Positions 25,108-33,471 of a stretch of DNA of 64,000 nucleotides are shown here, in pieces. The notes under the pieces are model-generated. The model saw nothing but the letters and a program-made list of their open reading frames with translations, ran no database searches and had not been told where the DNA came from. The stretch lies in NCBI GenBank assembly GCA_958296065.1, contig CATQHX010000076.1:1-64000 (forward strand), written 5' to 3'. Position numbers and translations under genes: made by a program. How positions within the stretch are numbered: position 1 is the stretch's first letter; every line of letters starts with the position of its first letter. This DNA is from Vicinamibacterales bacterium (lineage in GTDB: Bacteria; Acidobacteriota; Vicinamibacteria; Vicinamibacterales; UBA8438).

Positions 25108-27933
25108 TCAGTTGCCCCGGATGGGCGACGGACCGCCCTCGAACGTCAGCATGTAGTCCCGAATCGCCTCCAGTTGCCGCGGTCCGTCACTGTCGAGCTG
25201 CGGGTAGGGAGACGCCGGGAAGTCCGTCCAGAACATCGGCATACGAGTACCCGGCTGGATTTCCAGTGGCGCACGGAGCCAGTCGACGATCCAGTCCGGC
25301 TGCAGCCGTTCGCGGGCCATACGCAGGTCGGGAGCGAGATTGTCCGTCGGCTGATCGGCCGGGATGGTATCCAGCACGTGGCACTGCTGGCACCTGAGCA
25401 AATCGAACAGCTCCTCCCCTTCCCGCGGCACCGCCCCCGCCGACAGCGTCTCGTGCGTCCGGAACTCGCCGACCGTATCCGAAATGGCGCCGAAGTAATC
25501 GATGACGTCGTTCCAGTGTCCGTCGTCGAGGCCGAACGACGGCATGCGGACCGCCAGCCACGGCCGGATCGGAATCGGGCCCTGCAGGAACGCGTACATC
25601 CAGTCCGGCTTCACCTTGGCGCCTTGCGGCGTCAGCATCGGCGGCGCCAAGGACGGGTCGTCCACGAGCTGGACGTAGTCGCCTCCATCCTCCTCGATCT
25701 CGTGGCAACCGATGCAGTTGCGGCGCCGGACCAGATTCCGGCCCTCGCGCAGCGCGTCGTTGCGGGCCGAACTCGGCACCTTGGCGGCCAGCGGCTGCAC
25801 GTCGCTCTGGAAGCTCGCGATGGCGGTGGCGAAGAGCTTCGTTTCCTGCTCGCTCATCCCGAAATCCGGCATCCGCAGCTTCTCGAGCGGCTGCAGCACC
25901 CGGTTCCGGTCGAACGCGCGCGGATCGCGCATCTTCTGCTTGAACCACTCGACCTTGGTGTGCGGAATGTCGTGCACGAAGGCGAAGTCGAGCCGCGGCA
26001 GCAGCTTGGAACCCTCCTCCGACAGCTCGATCCCGATCGGCTGAGCGTCCTCGAAGCCCGCGATCTCGTGACAACTGAAGCAACCGTAGCGGCCGATTAC
26101 CCGCTGACCGAGGTCGATCCGCTGCTCCTCGATGGACATGCCGCCGACGAGCTCCTCCGCCTCCGCGGTGGGCAGAATCGACTTCACGTAGTCCAGCAGC
26201 ACCGCCGTGATCTCGGCGTCGTCGTAGGTAGCCTCCGCGCTCCGCCCGTCCGGTCCCGTGAGCGTGCTCAGATAGGTCGCCACGTCCGCGGCCTCGCGGT
26301 TGGTCAGCCGCAGATCCGGCATGTAGGTTTCGCTGCTGAAATGCTGCGGATCGCGTACCCAGTCGAAGAGCCACTCGTAGCTCGTCTTGTTGCCGATGCT
26401 CTGGAGCGGCTGTCCGAACGTGCGGCGGGTACCCGCGGCCAGACGGTCCTGATCCTCGGTGATGTGGCAGGCGAGGCAGCCGACCGACTCGACCAGCTCG
26501 CGGCCGCGCTCCGCGTTCCCGCGCGGCGGGAACATCACCGCGAACTCGTGGTCTTCCGAATTCGCGAACAGGTACGCCACCGTAGCGTCGATCTCGACCT
26601 CGTTCCGGACCGCGTCCCCCGGGCCGCTCGTATTCGAGTTGTACCAGACGCGCGGCATCCACGTGCTGGACTTCACTGCCCGGGGATCGCGAATCCAGTC
26701 CGACACCCACTCCGGGGTGAGCTTGGCCGAGATCCGGGTGAGGTTGGGTCCAGGTTTCCGCAGGTCCGCGAAGCCCCTGGTCGTATGGCACGCGTAGCAA
26801 CCGGCGCGCTCGTACAGCCCGTAGGCCAGATTCAGGTTCTCGGCTTCGGCCACGTGGACGGTCTCCTGGTGGCACTTCGCGCAGGAGGCCTCGGTCATGT
26901 CGGTGGGCAGCATCGGGAAGTCCCACAGGTGCGGCACCTCCCACCCGTACTGCTCCTCCCACGCGTGCATCTGCGCCTCGTCCTCGGGCGTATGCGACGC
27001 GTGAATGAAGCCGATCGACTGCCCCATGCCCTCGTGACAGACGGTGCAGCCGGTGGTGGCCAGCGGATGCGGCGATGCGCTTCCGACGTAGGTCTCCAGA
27101 TTCGAATGGGTCGTGTACGGCTGCGGGTACTCCTCGTACCCCTCGCGGTCGATCGCGATATGGCACGTCCGGCAGCGGTCCATCTTCTGGAACCGGATGA
27201 AGTTCAGCTCGTCGTGGACATTGGGCGTGATCGTCTGCTGTACGGTCAGGCTCGGGGCCATGAAGTCGAGCAGCGGCGCGTTCAGCAACACGTCACCGAC
27301 GAAGTCGACCTGCAGATCCTCGACGAGTGCGGCCAGACGAGTCGCCTCCGCCGTCAGCTCGCGGATCTGGTCGTCCGCGTCCGCGACGCCGCCGGTGTAC
27401 TCGCCGATCTCCGCGCGGAGATCGTCGCGGCGCGCCACCAGCTCCTCGACCTGCAGGCCGAGCTCGACCCAGCGGTCGTACATGGCGTCGATCTCCGGCC
27501 GCACGTCCTCGGCCTCCTCGGGGTGCTCCTCCCGGAGCTCCTCGTACGCGTACCGCGCGACATCGTAGTCGGCCTTCTGGAAGTTGAACTCCTGGTTCGT
27601 CAGATAGAAGTCCGCCTCGATGTCCGCCAGCGCGTCCTCGAGCTGGGCGACCCGCTCCGCGTTGGCGGCAAGCTCCTCCTCGGCCGCCGCGCGCTCCGCG
27701 TTCAACTGCTGCAGCCTCACCGGGTCTATGCCCGCCTGCGCCGCCTGCAGATTCAGGGAGGTGACGTACCCCTCCAGCAGCACGAACTGCCGCTGGTAGC
27801 CCTTCCATTCACGATCGAAGTCGTCGAAGACCATCCAGATGGTCGTGAAGAACAGGAAGAGGCTCGACGCCGCGAAGACGACGTTGAGGAAATCGATGTT
27901 GTAGGCGTGTCCTACGCTTTTCTTGTTGGCCAT
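25108..27933 (-). CDS. Eight-haem membrane-anchored cytochrome c of the bc complex operon
   Basis: 941 residues. An N-terminal membrane helix (~15-35) is followed by a long coiled coil (~70-210). Eight CXXCH haem sites start at residues 254, 296, 351, 379, 486, 618, 740 and 848. The first four are clustered; the last four sit in repeated monohaem-type modules, each with a downstream MP-containing loop (MPR, MPD, MPDF, MPSF, MPMF) that may supply an axial Met. It starts seven bases after the cytochrome b C-subunit gene on the same strand, so it probably takes electrons from the Rieske/cytochrome b core in place of cytochrome c1. It faces the periplasm by analogy. Confidence 0.88.
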   Translation of the reverse strand: MANKKSVGHAYNIDFLNVVFAASSLFLFFTTIWMVFDDFDREWKGYQRQFVLLEGYVTSLNLQAAQAGIDPVRLQQLNAERAAAEEELAANAERVAQLEDALADIEADFYLTNQEFNFQKADYDVARYAYEELREEHPEEAEDVRPEIDAMYDRWVELGLQVEELVARRDDLRAEIGEYTGGVADADDQIRELTAEATRLAALVEDLQVDFVGDVLLNAPLLDFMAPSLTVQQTITPNVHDELNFIRFQKMDRCRTCHIAIDREGYEEYPQPYTTHSNLETYVGSASPHPLATTGCTVCHEGMGQSIGFIHASHTPEDEAQMHAWEEQYGWEVPHLWDFPMLPTDMTEASCAKCHQETVHVAEAENLNLAYGLYERAGCYACHTTRGFADLRKPGPNLTRISAKLTPEWVSDWIRDPRAVKSSTWMPRVWYNSNTSGPGDAVRNEVEIDATVAYLFANSEDHEFAVMFPPRGNAERGRELVESVGCLACHITEDQDRLAAGTRRTFGQPLQSIGNKTSYEWLFDWVRDPQHFSSETYMPDLRLTNREAADVATYLSTLTGPDGRSAEATYDDAEITAVLLDYVKSILPTAEAEELVGGMSIEEQRIDLGQRVIGRYGCFSCHEIAGFEDAQPIGIELSEEGSKLLPRLDFAFVHDIPHTKVEWFKQKMRDPRAFDRNRVLQPLEKLRMPDFGMSEQETKLFATAIASFQSDVQPLAAKVPSSARNDALREGRNLVRRRNCIGCHEIEEDGGDYVQLVDDPSLAPPMLTPQGAKVKPDWMYAFLQGPIPIRPWLAVRMPSFGLDDGHWNDVIDYFGAISDTVGEFRTHETLSAGAVPREGEELFDLLRCQQCHVLDTIPADQPTDNLAPDLRMARERLQPDWIVDWLRAPLEIQPGTRMPMFWTDFPASPYPQLDSDGPRQLEAIRDYMLTFEGGPSPIRGN

Positions 27934-27940
27934 GGTGGTC

Positions 27941-29017
27941 TTAGATGTTGAAGAACCACTCCGGAATCGAGACGACGTACTTCAGGTTCACGAGCCAGCG
28001 GCTGAACATCTTGATCGGCAGCGACAGCATCATCAGGAAGAGGAACGCGCCGACGTAGAACCGCGTCGGCCCCATCTTCTCGTAGTACCCCTTCAGCACC
28101 GTCCGGGCGAGAATCACCGGCAGAACCGTAACGTACGCCAGGGACAGCAGGATACCGATCCCCTCCCGGACGAGAATGTTGTCCGGGAGCGCGGTGCCCA
28201 GGCCGCGGACCCAGAGGTACTCGGACAACTGGACGTTGTTCAGCGCCTCGAGCTTGTGGACGTCCCAGTACTCGAACGGCCCGAAGAAGTTCCAGTTGGG
28301 ACCGCGGAGGAACGTCCCGAGCACGATGAGCGACGTCCAGAGAATCACGAAGCCGAACAGGAAGAGCGTAACCTCGGCCTTCCGCTCGTTGAAGGTGTAG
28401 TAGCCGTTCCCCTTCGGGTTCGTGTCGATGTACGGAATCGCCATCAGGCCCACGATGATCAGGCTCGGCAGCACGACGCCCGCGAGCCACGGATCGAAGT
28501 AGACGAGCATCTCCTGCAGCCCGAGGAAGTACCACGGCGCCTTGGAGGGGTTCGGCGTGTTGGCCGGATTGGCCGGCTGCTCTATCGGCGCCTCCAGCGC
28601 TATCGACCAGACGACCAGGACGGCGGTGCACAGCACGAGCGCGATGAGCTCGGTGTACACCAGATCCGGCCAGACCCAGACCCGGTCGGACTCCTGTTTC
28701 TCGATCACATCCTCGCCCGCCGCCACGCGCTGATCGTTCAGCACCGCCTCGCGCATCGAGTACCAGGTAAAGAAGACCACCAGAAAGATCAGCGCGACGA
28801 TCGGCACGTTGTCCGGCTTGGCGATGATCAGTACGAAGTTCTCGTCCGTCATGCCGAACAGGAAGAAGACGGCGAGGAAACCCATCAGGCCGTAGCCGAC
28901 CGAGAGCCTGGCAAAGGCCTCGCGCTTCCAGACGATCAGCACGAGCCCGACCACCGAGAGCAGGAAGAACAGCCGCGGGTCGGCGACCAGGTTGAAGAAT
29001 CCCTTTATCGCTTCCAT
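27941..29017 (-). CDS. Cytochrome b C-terminal subunit (subunit IV-like, extended)
   Basis: 358 residues with about seven or eight hydrophobic segments. The middle part holds the quinol-site motif as APWYFLGLQEM, in the place of PEWYFLP in mitochondrial cytochrome b, followed by three helices typical of PetD/QcrC. An extra N-terminal region with three helices (LFFLLSVVGLVLIV, LMGFLAVFFLFGM, VPIVALIFLVVFFTWYSM) goes beyond ordinary subunit IV. With the next gene upstream it forms a split cytochrome b in a menaquinol or plastoquinol-type bc complex. It lies 32 bases after the b N-terminal subunit and 7 bases before the multihaem cytochrome. Confidence 0.87.
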   Translation of the reverse strand: MEAIKGFFNLVADPRLFFLLSVVGLVLIVWKREAFARLSVGYGLMGFLAVFFLFGMTDENFVLIIAKPDNVPIVALIFLVVFFTWYSMREAVLNDQRVAAGEDVIEKQESDRVWVWPDLVYTELIALVLCTAVLVVWSIALEAPIEQPANPANTPNPSKAPWYFLGLQEMLVYFDPWLAGVVLPSLIIVGLMAIPYIDTNPKGNGYYTFNERKAEVTLFLFGFVILWTSLIVLGTFLRGPNWNFFGPFEYWDVHKLEALNNVQLSEYLWVRGLGTALPDNILVREGIGILLSLAYVTVLPVILARTVLKGYYEKMGPTRFYVGAFLFLMMLSLPIKMFSRWLVNLKYVVSIPEWFFNI

Positions 29018-29049
29018 GGTTTCTCTCTACATTCCGCAGCGCAAACGTT

Positions 29050-29865
29050 CTAGAGCGGCCCCGAGATGCCGCCGTCCTTGCGCACGCGCCAGAAATGCAC
29101 GGCCATCAGGAACCCGATCACCAGCGGCAGGGCGACGCAGTGCAGGACGTAGAAGCGCAGCAGCGCGCCCTCGCCCACGAACGTGCCGCCCAGCAGGGCG
29201 AAACGTGCGTCGTCCGCCGCGTGGATCAACTGCACGTCGCCGATCGCGAGCAGCGAGGCGCCGGGACCCTCGTATCCGAGGAACGGCGTCGCACGGGCCA
29301 TGTTCGAGCCGACCGTGATCGCCCAGATCGCGAGCTGGTCCCACGGCAACAGGTAGCCGGTGAACGACAGCAGCAGGGTCAGCACCAGCATGATGACGCC
29401 GACGTTCCAGTTGAACTCCCGCGGCGGCTTGTACGATCCGGTCATGAAGACGCGGAACATGTGCAGCCAGACCGTGATCACCATTGCGTGAGCGCCCCAA
29501 CGGTGCATCTCGCGCATGATGCCCAACGGCACGTGCTCGCGGAGCCCGACGATGTCCGAATAGGCGTACTCCAGCGTCGGCCGGTAGTAGAACATCAGCA
29601 GGACGCCGGTGAAGGTGAGCACGAGAAACAGGAAGAAGCTCAACCCCCCCATGCACCACGTGTACCGGAGACGCACCCCGTGCTTCTTCAGCCGCACCGG
29701 ATGCAGGTGCAGGAAGACGTTCGACAGCATGACCAGCACGCGGTTGCGATCGCTGATCGGCGCCTCATGCCGGAAGACCGACGTCCAGATCTGCGTCTCG
29801 GTGAGCCAGTTCCAGGCACGCTCCAGCGCGCCCGCCTGCGGTTGGATCGATTTCGCCTTCGCCAT
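29050..29865 (-). CDS. Cytochrome b N-terminal subunit (di-haem)
   Basis: 271 residues with four core helices. The first haem-His pair is in MHRWGAHAMVITVWLHMFRVF and the second in FYVLHCVALPLVIGFLMAVHFWRV, giving the two b haems across the inner membrane. The GSYKPPREFNWNVGVIML and FTGYLLPWDQLAIWAITVG segments are conserved in bc1/b6f b subunits. An insertion (IGDVQLIHAADDARFALLGGTFVG) sits between the helices that carry the haem ligands. It is the third gene of the five-gene respiratory unit, 22 bases after the Rieske gene. Confidence 0.93.
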   Translation of the reverse strand: MAKAKSIQPQAGALERAWNWLTETQIWTSVFRHEAPISDRNRVLVMLSNVFLHLHPVRLKKHGVRLRYTWCMGGLSFFLFLVLTFTGVLLMFYYRPTLEYAYSDIVGLREHVPLGIMREMHRWGAHAMVITVWLHMFRVFMTGSYKPPREFNWNVGVIMLVLTLLLSFTGYLLPWDQLAIWAITVGSNMARATPFLGYEGPGASLLAIGDVQLIHAADDARFALLGGTFVGEGALLRFYVLHCVALPLVIGFLMAVHFWRVRKDGGISGPL

Positions 29866-29887
29866 GATTCAGCAGCTCGGATTTCTT

Positions 29888-30598
29888 CTAGAGGGCAAGA
29901 AATGCTTCGGGGTCGGTCCACTGTCCCAGCTCTTCCTGGAACTTACGCGCCTTGTCGACCTGGATCTGCCCGTCCTCGGCCAGCACGATCCGCGCCCGCT
30001 CGAGAGGACGCGGCGCCGGCCCCTCGAAATTGATCCCCGTCGGCCGGAAGCCGCTGCCGTGGCAGGGACACTTGAACTTGCTCTCCGCCGACAGCCAGTT
30101 CGGGGTGCAGCCCAGGTGCGTACAGGTAACGAGCAGCGCGTAGAAACCGGATGTCTCGTGATAGTCATCGAACGGCGTGCGCACCACCCATACGCCGAAC
30201 CGATCCTTCCAGCGCTCGTCGACCCCTTCGCCGTACTCGTCCGGGAAGCCGATCGTGAACTGCTGCGGCGGCTCGTTGAGCACGTTCGGAAACATGAAGC
30301 GGCCGGTGGCGGCCAGACAACCCGCCGTCGCGGCGGTGAACGACCCCCACGCCAGACCCATCCATCCACGGCGCCCCATCAACGGGGATGCATCGTCCGC
30401 GGTTCGCGGCACCACGCGATCGGCCAGCTTGGTGGCGGCGCCGACGATCGCCGCGGGAGCGGACGCCCGGGCCGGCGCTTCCGCGTCCGCCGCGGGCTCT
30501 TCGGGCGCCGCGGGCTTCTCGCGAAACAGCAGGATCACCAGGATGTGCGCGACGAACATCGCCACGCCGGTGATGATGACGGCTATCAGTGGATTCAC
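29888..30598 (-). CDS. Rieske iron-sulfur subunit of the bc complex
   Basis: 236 residues. Two hydrophobic N-terminal segments, an Ala/Pro-rich linker and MGRRGWMGLAWGSFTAATAG (a Tat-like RR region before a helix) precede the Rieske domain. Cluster ligands are CTHLGC and CPCHGSGF, each with one Cys and one His ligand plus the disulfide cysteines found in high-potential bc-type Rieske proteins. It passes electrons from quinol to the cytochrome c encoded three genes downstream. It is separated from the HEAT-repeat gene by 55 bases. Confidence 0.93.
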   Translation of the reverse strand: MNPLIAVIITGVAMFVAHILVILLFREKPAAPEEPAADAEAPARASAPAAIVGAATKLADRVVPRTADDASPLMGRRGWMGLAWGSFTAATAGCLAATGRFMFPNVLNEPPQQFTIGFPDEYGEGVDERWKDRFGVWVVRTPFDDYHETSGFYALLVTCTHLGCTPNWLSAESKFKCPCHGSGFRPTGINFEGPAPRPLERARIVLAEDGQIQVDKARKFQEELGQWTDPEAFLAL

Positions 30599-30653
30599 GC
30601 GTCGTGCCTCCGTCGAAATCTCACGGTCATCCGTTTCATCCAGGGCGCCATCG

Positions 30654-31571
30654 CTAACGGACCCGCCTCGTCGACTGACTCAGCGCGTCGAGAGTCTTGA
30701 TCGCCAGCTCACGCACCCGCAGGTTCTCGTCCGTCTCGCTCAACGCTTCGATGGACGGCCGCAACTCGGTCGCACGCAGCGACGCGGCCGCCTGCAATCC
30801 GCTGACCATGACCTCGCTGACCGGATCCAGCAGATCGTCGGATTCCGCCCGTCGGGTCACCATGCGCGCCACGTACTCGCGGTCGAGCATGCGCCGAATC
30901 ACCGTCAGCCCCTCGTCACGGCCGTGCCGGGCCAACGCCACCGCGGCGTTCCACTGCACGTCGGCGACCGGATCGTCGAGCGCATTGCGCAGCGTGGCGT
31001 GGTCACCGGATCCGGCCAAAGAGCCGAGCGCGTAGACCGCCATCTTGCGAACGCCCGGGTCATCCGAGCGGTACATCGCCTCGATGTCGTCCACCGTCGA
31101 CTGGTCGCCAAGCGATGCCAAGGCCCAAATGACGCTGATGCGCGTCTCCGTGTCCGCATCGTTCAGCGCCGCCGTCAACTCCCCCACGGCATCGGGAGGC
31201 GGTGCTGCCAGCCGACCGATCGCGAGGGCAAGATAGCGGCGCACGCGCGGATCGTCTCCCTCCGAGTCGACGAAAGCCTGCACGATAGCGCCCCCGAGCA
31301 GCGGATTCTGCTGTTCGGTGCGCGAGTCGCTCAGCAAACGCGAGAGTTCGTAGGCGGCTGGCCAACGCCGTTCACGACCTCCCGATCGAACGTCCGAGAG
31401 CAACTCCGCCGGAGTGCGCTCGGTGGTGAGCAGCATGCGAAAGCCGCCATACACGAGCACGATGACACCGACGACGGCGAGCGGAATGAGAAAAAACTGG
31501 ACGGCGAGCGCTGGCGCCGCAGTGAGGGGGCTCAGACGAGGGGCGGTTTCGCGCTCGACCAGCTTCGGCAT
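30654..31571 (-). CDS. Membrane-anchored HEAT-repeat protein heading the bc operon
   Basis: 305 residues. One transmembrane helix (~25-47, FFLIPLAVVGVIVLVYGGF) is followed by about five or six HEAT/PBS-like helical repeats (for example RRYLALAIGRLA, TRISVIWALASLG, VRKMAVYALGSLAG, VQWNAAVALARHG). HEAT repeats usually act as protein-binding scaffolds. It is the first gene of the unit with the Rieske, cytochrome b and cytochrome c genes, so a role as an assembly factor or accessory subunit is plausible but unproven. No enzyme motif was seen. Confidence 0.75.
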   Translation of the reverse strand: MPKLVERETAPRLSPLTAAPALAVQFFLIPLAVVGVIVLVYGGFRMLLTTERTPAELLSDVRSGGRERRWPAAYELSRLLSDSRTEQQNPLLGGAIVQAFVDSEGDDPRVRRYLALAIGRLAAPPPDAVGELTAALNDADTETRISVIWALASLGDQSTVDDIEAMYRSDDPGVRKMAVYALGSLAGSGDHATLRNALDDPVADVQWNAAVALARHGRDEGLTVIRRMLDREYVARMVTRRAESDDLLDPVSEVMVSGLQAAASLRATELRPSIEALSETDENLRVRELAIKTLDALSQSTRRVR

Positions 31572-31748
31572 CGCAAGAGTGAGACAGACGGAATGCCTGG
31601 CGGGTCGTTATTGCGCACGCGAACTACGCTGCATCCGTCAGGCGACGAATGGTACTACGACGCGCCCGCGCGGTCAAGGCCCGAGACGCTCCATGCAGCC
31701 CTTACACTCCGTGTTTTCAGTCATTTAGCCGGAAACGGCAGCGCATCG

Positions 31749-31943
31749 TCACCGGCGAATCCAGGCCAGCACGAGCGTCAGAACGACACTGAGAACGACG
31801 CATGTCGCGAGCGGGATGTAGACGGTCGCGGTGCCGCGGCGGAAGGCGAGGTCGCCGGGCAGCCGACCGAGCGGCAACCCCGCCGTCATCAGCACGCCGA
31901 TGCCCGCGATCAGCAGGCCCGTCGCGATGAGCGCCTTGCCCAT
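31749..31943 (-). CDS. DUF2905 small membrane protein
   Basis: 64 residues with two predicted transmembrane helices (LIATGLLIAGIGVLMTAG and VYIPLATCVVLSVVLTLVLAW) joined by a short basic loop LGRLPGDLAFRRGTAT, the DUF2905 signature. Function is unknown. It follows ndk by 18 bases on the same strand and is the last gene of the citric-acid-cycle run. The next minus-strand gene begins 177 bases further on. Confidence 0.85.
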   Translation of the reverse strand: MGKALIATGLLIAGIGVLMTAGLPLGRLPGDLAFRRGTATVYIPLATCVVLSVVLTLVLAWIRR

Positions 31944-31961
31944 CGGGGTTCCCCCGCCCCC

Positions 31962-32375
31962 TCACCCGAGCTCGACGCCACGGAAGAAGTAACCGAGCTC
32001 CGTCGCCGCCGTCTCCGGCGCGTCGGAACCGTGCGTGGCGTTGCGCTCGATGGATGAGCCGAATTCCCGCCGCAGGCTCCCGGGCGCTGCCTTCGCCGGG
32101 TCGGTGCTCCCCATCAACTCGCGCCAGCGCCGGATCGCGTCATCGGCCTCCAGAGCCAGAACGATGGCAGGCCCCGATGACATGAAGGCGGTCAAGCTGT
32201 CGAAGAACGGCCGGTCCCGGTGCACCGCGTAGAAGCCTTCCGCCTCCGCCCGCGTCAAGCGAACCAGACGCATGCCGCGCAGGGCGAAACCTCCGCTCTC
32301 GACCCGCTGCAGGATGGCCCCGACATGCCCGCCGGCGACGGCGTCCGGCTTGATGATGGCCAGCGTGCGTTCCAT
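31962..32375 (-). CDS. ndk: Nucleoside-diphosphate kinase
   Basis: 137 residues, the normal length. It transfers a gamma-phosphate between nucleotides through a phosphohistidine. ERTLAIIKPDAV opens the fold and RNATHGSDAPETA carries the catalytic His115. Its ATG shares one base with the stop of korB (TGATG), so translation is likely coupled. The presence of ndk after sucCD and korAB fits a link with GTP/ATP made by succinyl-CoA ligase. Confidence 0.97.
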   Translation of the reverse strand: MERTLAIIKPDAVAGGHVGAILQRVESGGFALRGMRLVRLTRAEAEGFYAVHRDRPFFDSLTAFMSSGPAIVLALEADDAIRRWRELMGSTDPAKAAPGSLRREFGSSIERNATHGSDAPETAATELGYFFRGVELG

Positions 32376-33418
32376 CAGCGGAGGCTCTCCATGATGTCGT
32401 CGAGCACCGTCTTCGGAGGCCGCACACGCTCCTGCGGCAGAGTCGCCAGCGGTTCGTCGACGACATTCAGCACGTCGAGGAAATCGGGCTTGACCGGCTC
32501 CACGTAGATCAGGCCGGTAGCGAACTCGCCACGGCTGCGCGTCTCCTGCAGCACGCGCATCGCCTGGACCTTGTTCAAGGGATCATAGTCGGCGTCGAGC
32601 TTCTTCAGGTACAGCTTCGACCCGTCGTGCATCACGACCTCCTGGGTCGTTCCGGGCTCGTAGTCGATGCTGATGTCCTCGAAGAAAGGAACGAAGTCGA
32701 TCTCCTCGAGCGGGTCGTCGTGCGCCTTCGCGTACGCGTAGCTCTTCGTCGACCCCTCGTGATCGTTGAACGTCACGCAGGGAGACAGCACGTCGAGCAT
32801 CGCCGTTCCGCGGTGACTCAGAGCGGCCTTCAGGATCGCGGTCAGTTGCTTCTTGTCTCCCGAGAACGAGCGCGCCACGAATGAGGCGCCCAATTCGATG
32901 GCCAGCGCGCAGGTATCGATCGGCGGCAGGTCGTTCACGACCCCGGTCTTCGCCTTCGACCCGAGGTCGGCGGTCGGCGAAAACTGGCCCTTGGTCAAGC
33001 CGTAGCAGCCGTTGTCCTCGATGATGTAGATGATCGGCAGGTTCCGGCGCATCAAGTGCACGAACTGGCCGATGCCTATGGCGCCGGTGTCGCCGTCGCC
33101 GCTGACGCCGATGGCCACCAGATTGCGATTGGCGAGCATCGCGCCGGTCCCGACGGACGGCATGCGGCCGTGGACCGCGTTGAATCCGTGCGCCGAGCCG
33201 AGGAAATAGGCCGGACTCTTGCTGGAGCAGCCTATCCCGGAGAGCTTGACGACCCGTTCGGGCTCAATGCCCATCTCGAAGCAGGCTCCGATGATCCGCT
33301 CCGAGATCGCGTTGTGCCCGCACCCGGCGCACAGCGTCGTCTTCGAGCCCCGATACTCCCGGGATTCGAGTCCGATCCGATTGACCTTCTTCCGTACCGG
33401 CGATGTTGCGACAGCCAC
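32375..33418 (-). CDS. korB: 2-oxoacid:ferredoxin oxidoreductase, beta subunit
   Basis: 347 residues. The thiamine diphosphate domain has CAGCGHN near the N-terminus, GIGCSS, the GDGDTGAIGIGQFVHLMRRN magnesium/TPP motif and YGLTKGQFSPTADLG. With the alpha subunit it makes succinyl-CoA and reduced ferredoxin from 2-oxoglutarate, reversibly. The C-terminal ~100 residues (after the conserved YAYAKAHDDP region) are longer than in minimal beta subunits. It follows korA by 53 bases. Substrate assignment as 2-oxoglutarate rests on the neighbouring sucCD, mdh and icd genes. Confidence 0.9.
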   Translation of the reverse strand: MAVATSPVRKKVNRIGLESREYRGSKTTLCAGCGHNAISERIIGACFEMGIEPERVVKLSGIGCSSKSPAYFLGSAHGFNAVHGRMPSVGTGAMLANRNLVAIGVSGDGDTGAIGIGQFVHLMRRNLPIIYIIEDNGCYGLTKGQFSPTADLGSKAKTGVVNDLPPIDTCALAIELGASFVARSFSGDKKQLTAILKAALSHRGTAMLDVLSPCVTFNDHEGSTKSYAYAKAHDDPLEEIDFVPFFEDISIDYEPGTTQEVVMHDGSKLYLKKLDADYDPLNKVQAMRVLQETRSRGEFATGLIYVEPVKPDFLDVLNVVDEPLATLPQERVRPPKTVLDDIMESLR

Positions 33419-33471
33419 GTGCCCTCTTCCCAGTGTTCCTGCCGTTCGTACCGAGGTTCAGCCCCTACCCG

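Noticed and set aside
25174..27951. A 925-residue open frame on the plus strand opposite the multihaem cytochrome
   Set aside because: It is an antisense shadow in a high-GC gene. The minus strand has eight CXXCH motifs and an operon context; the plus frame has Arg/Val/His-rich, domain-free sequence.
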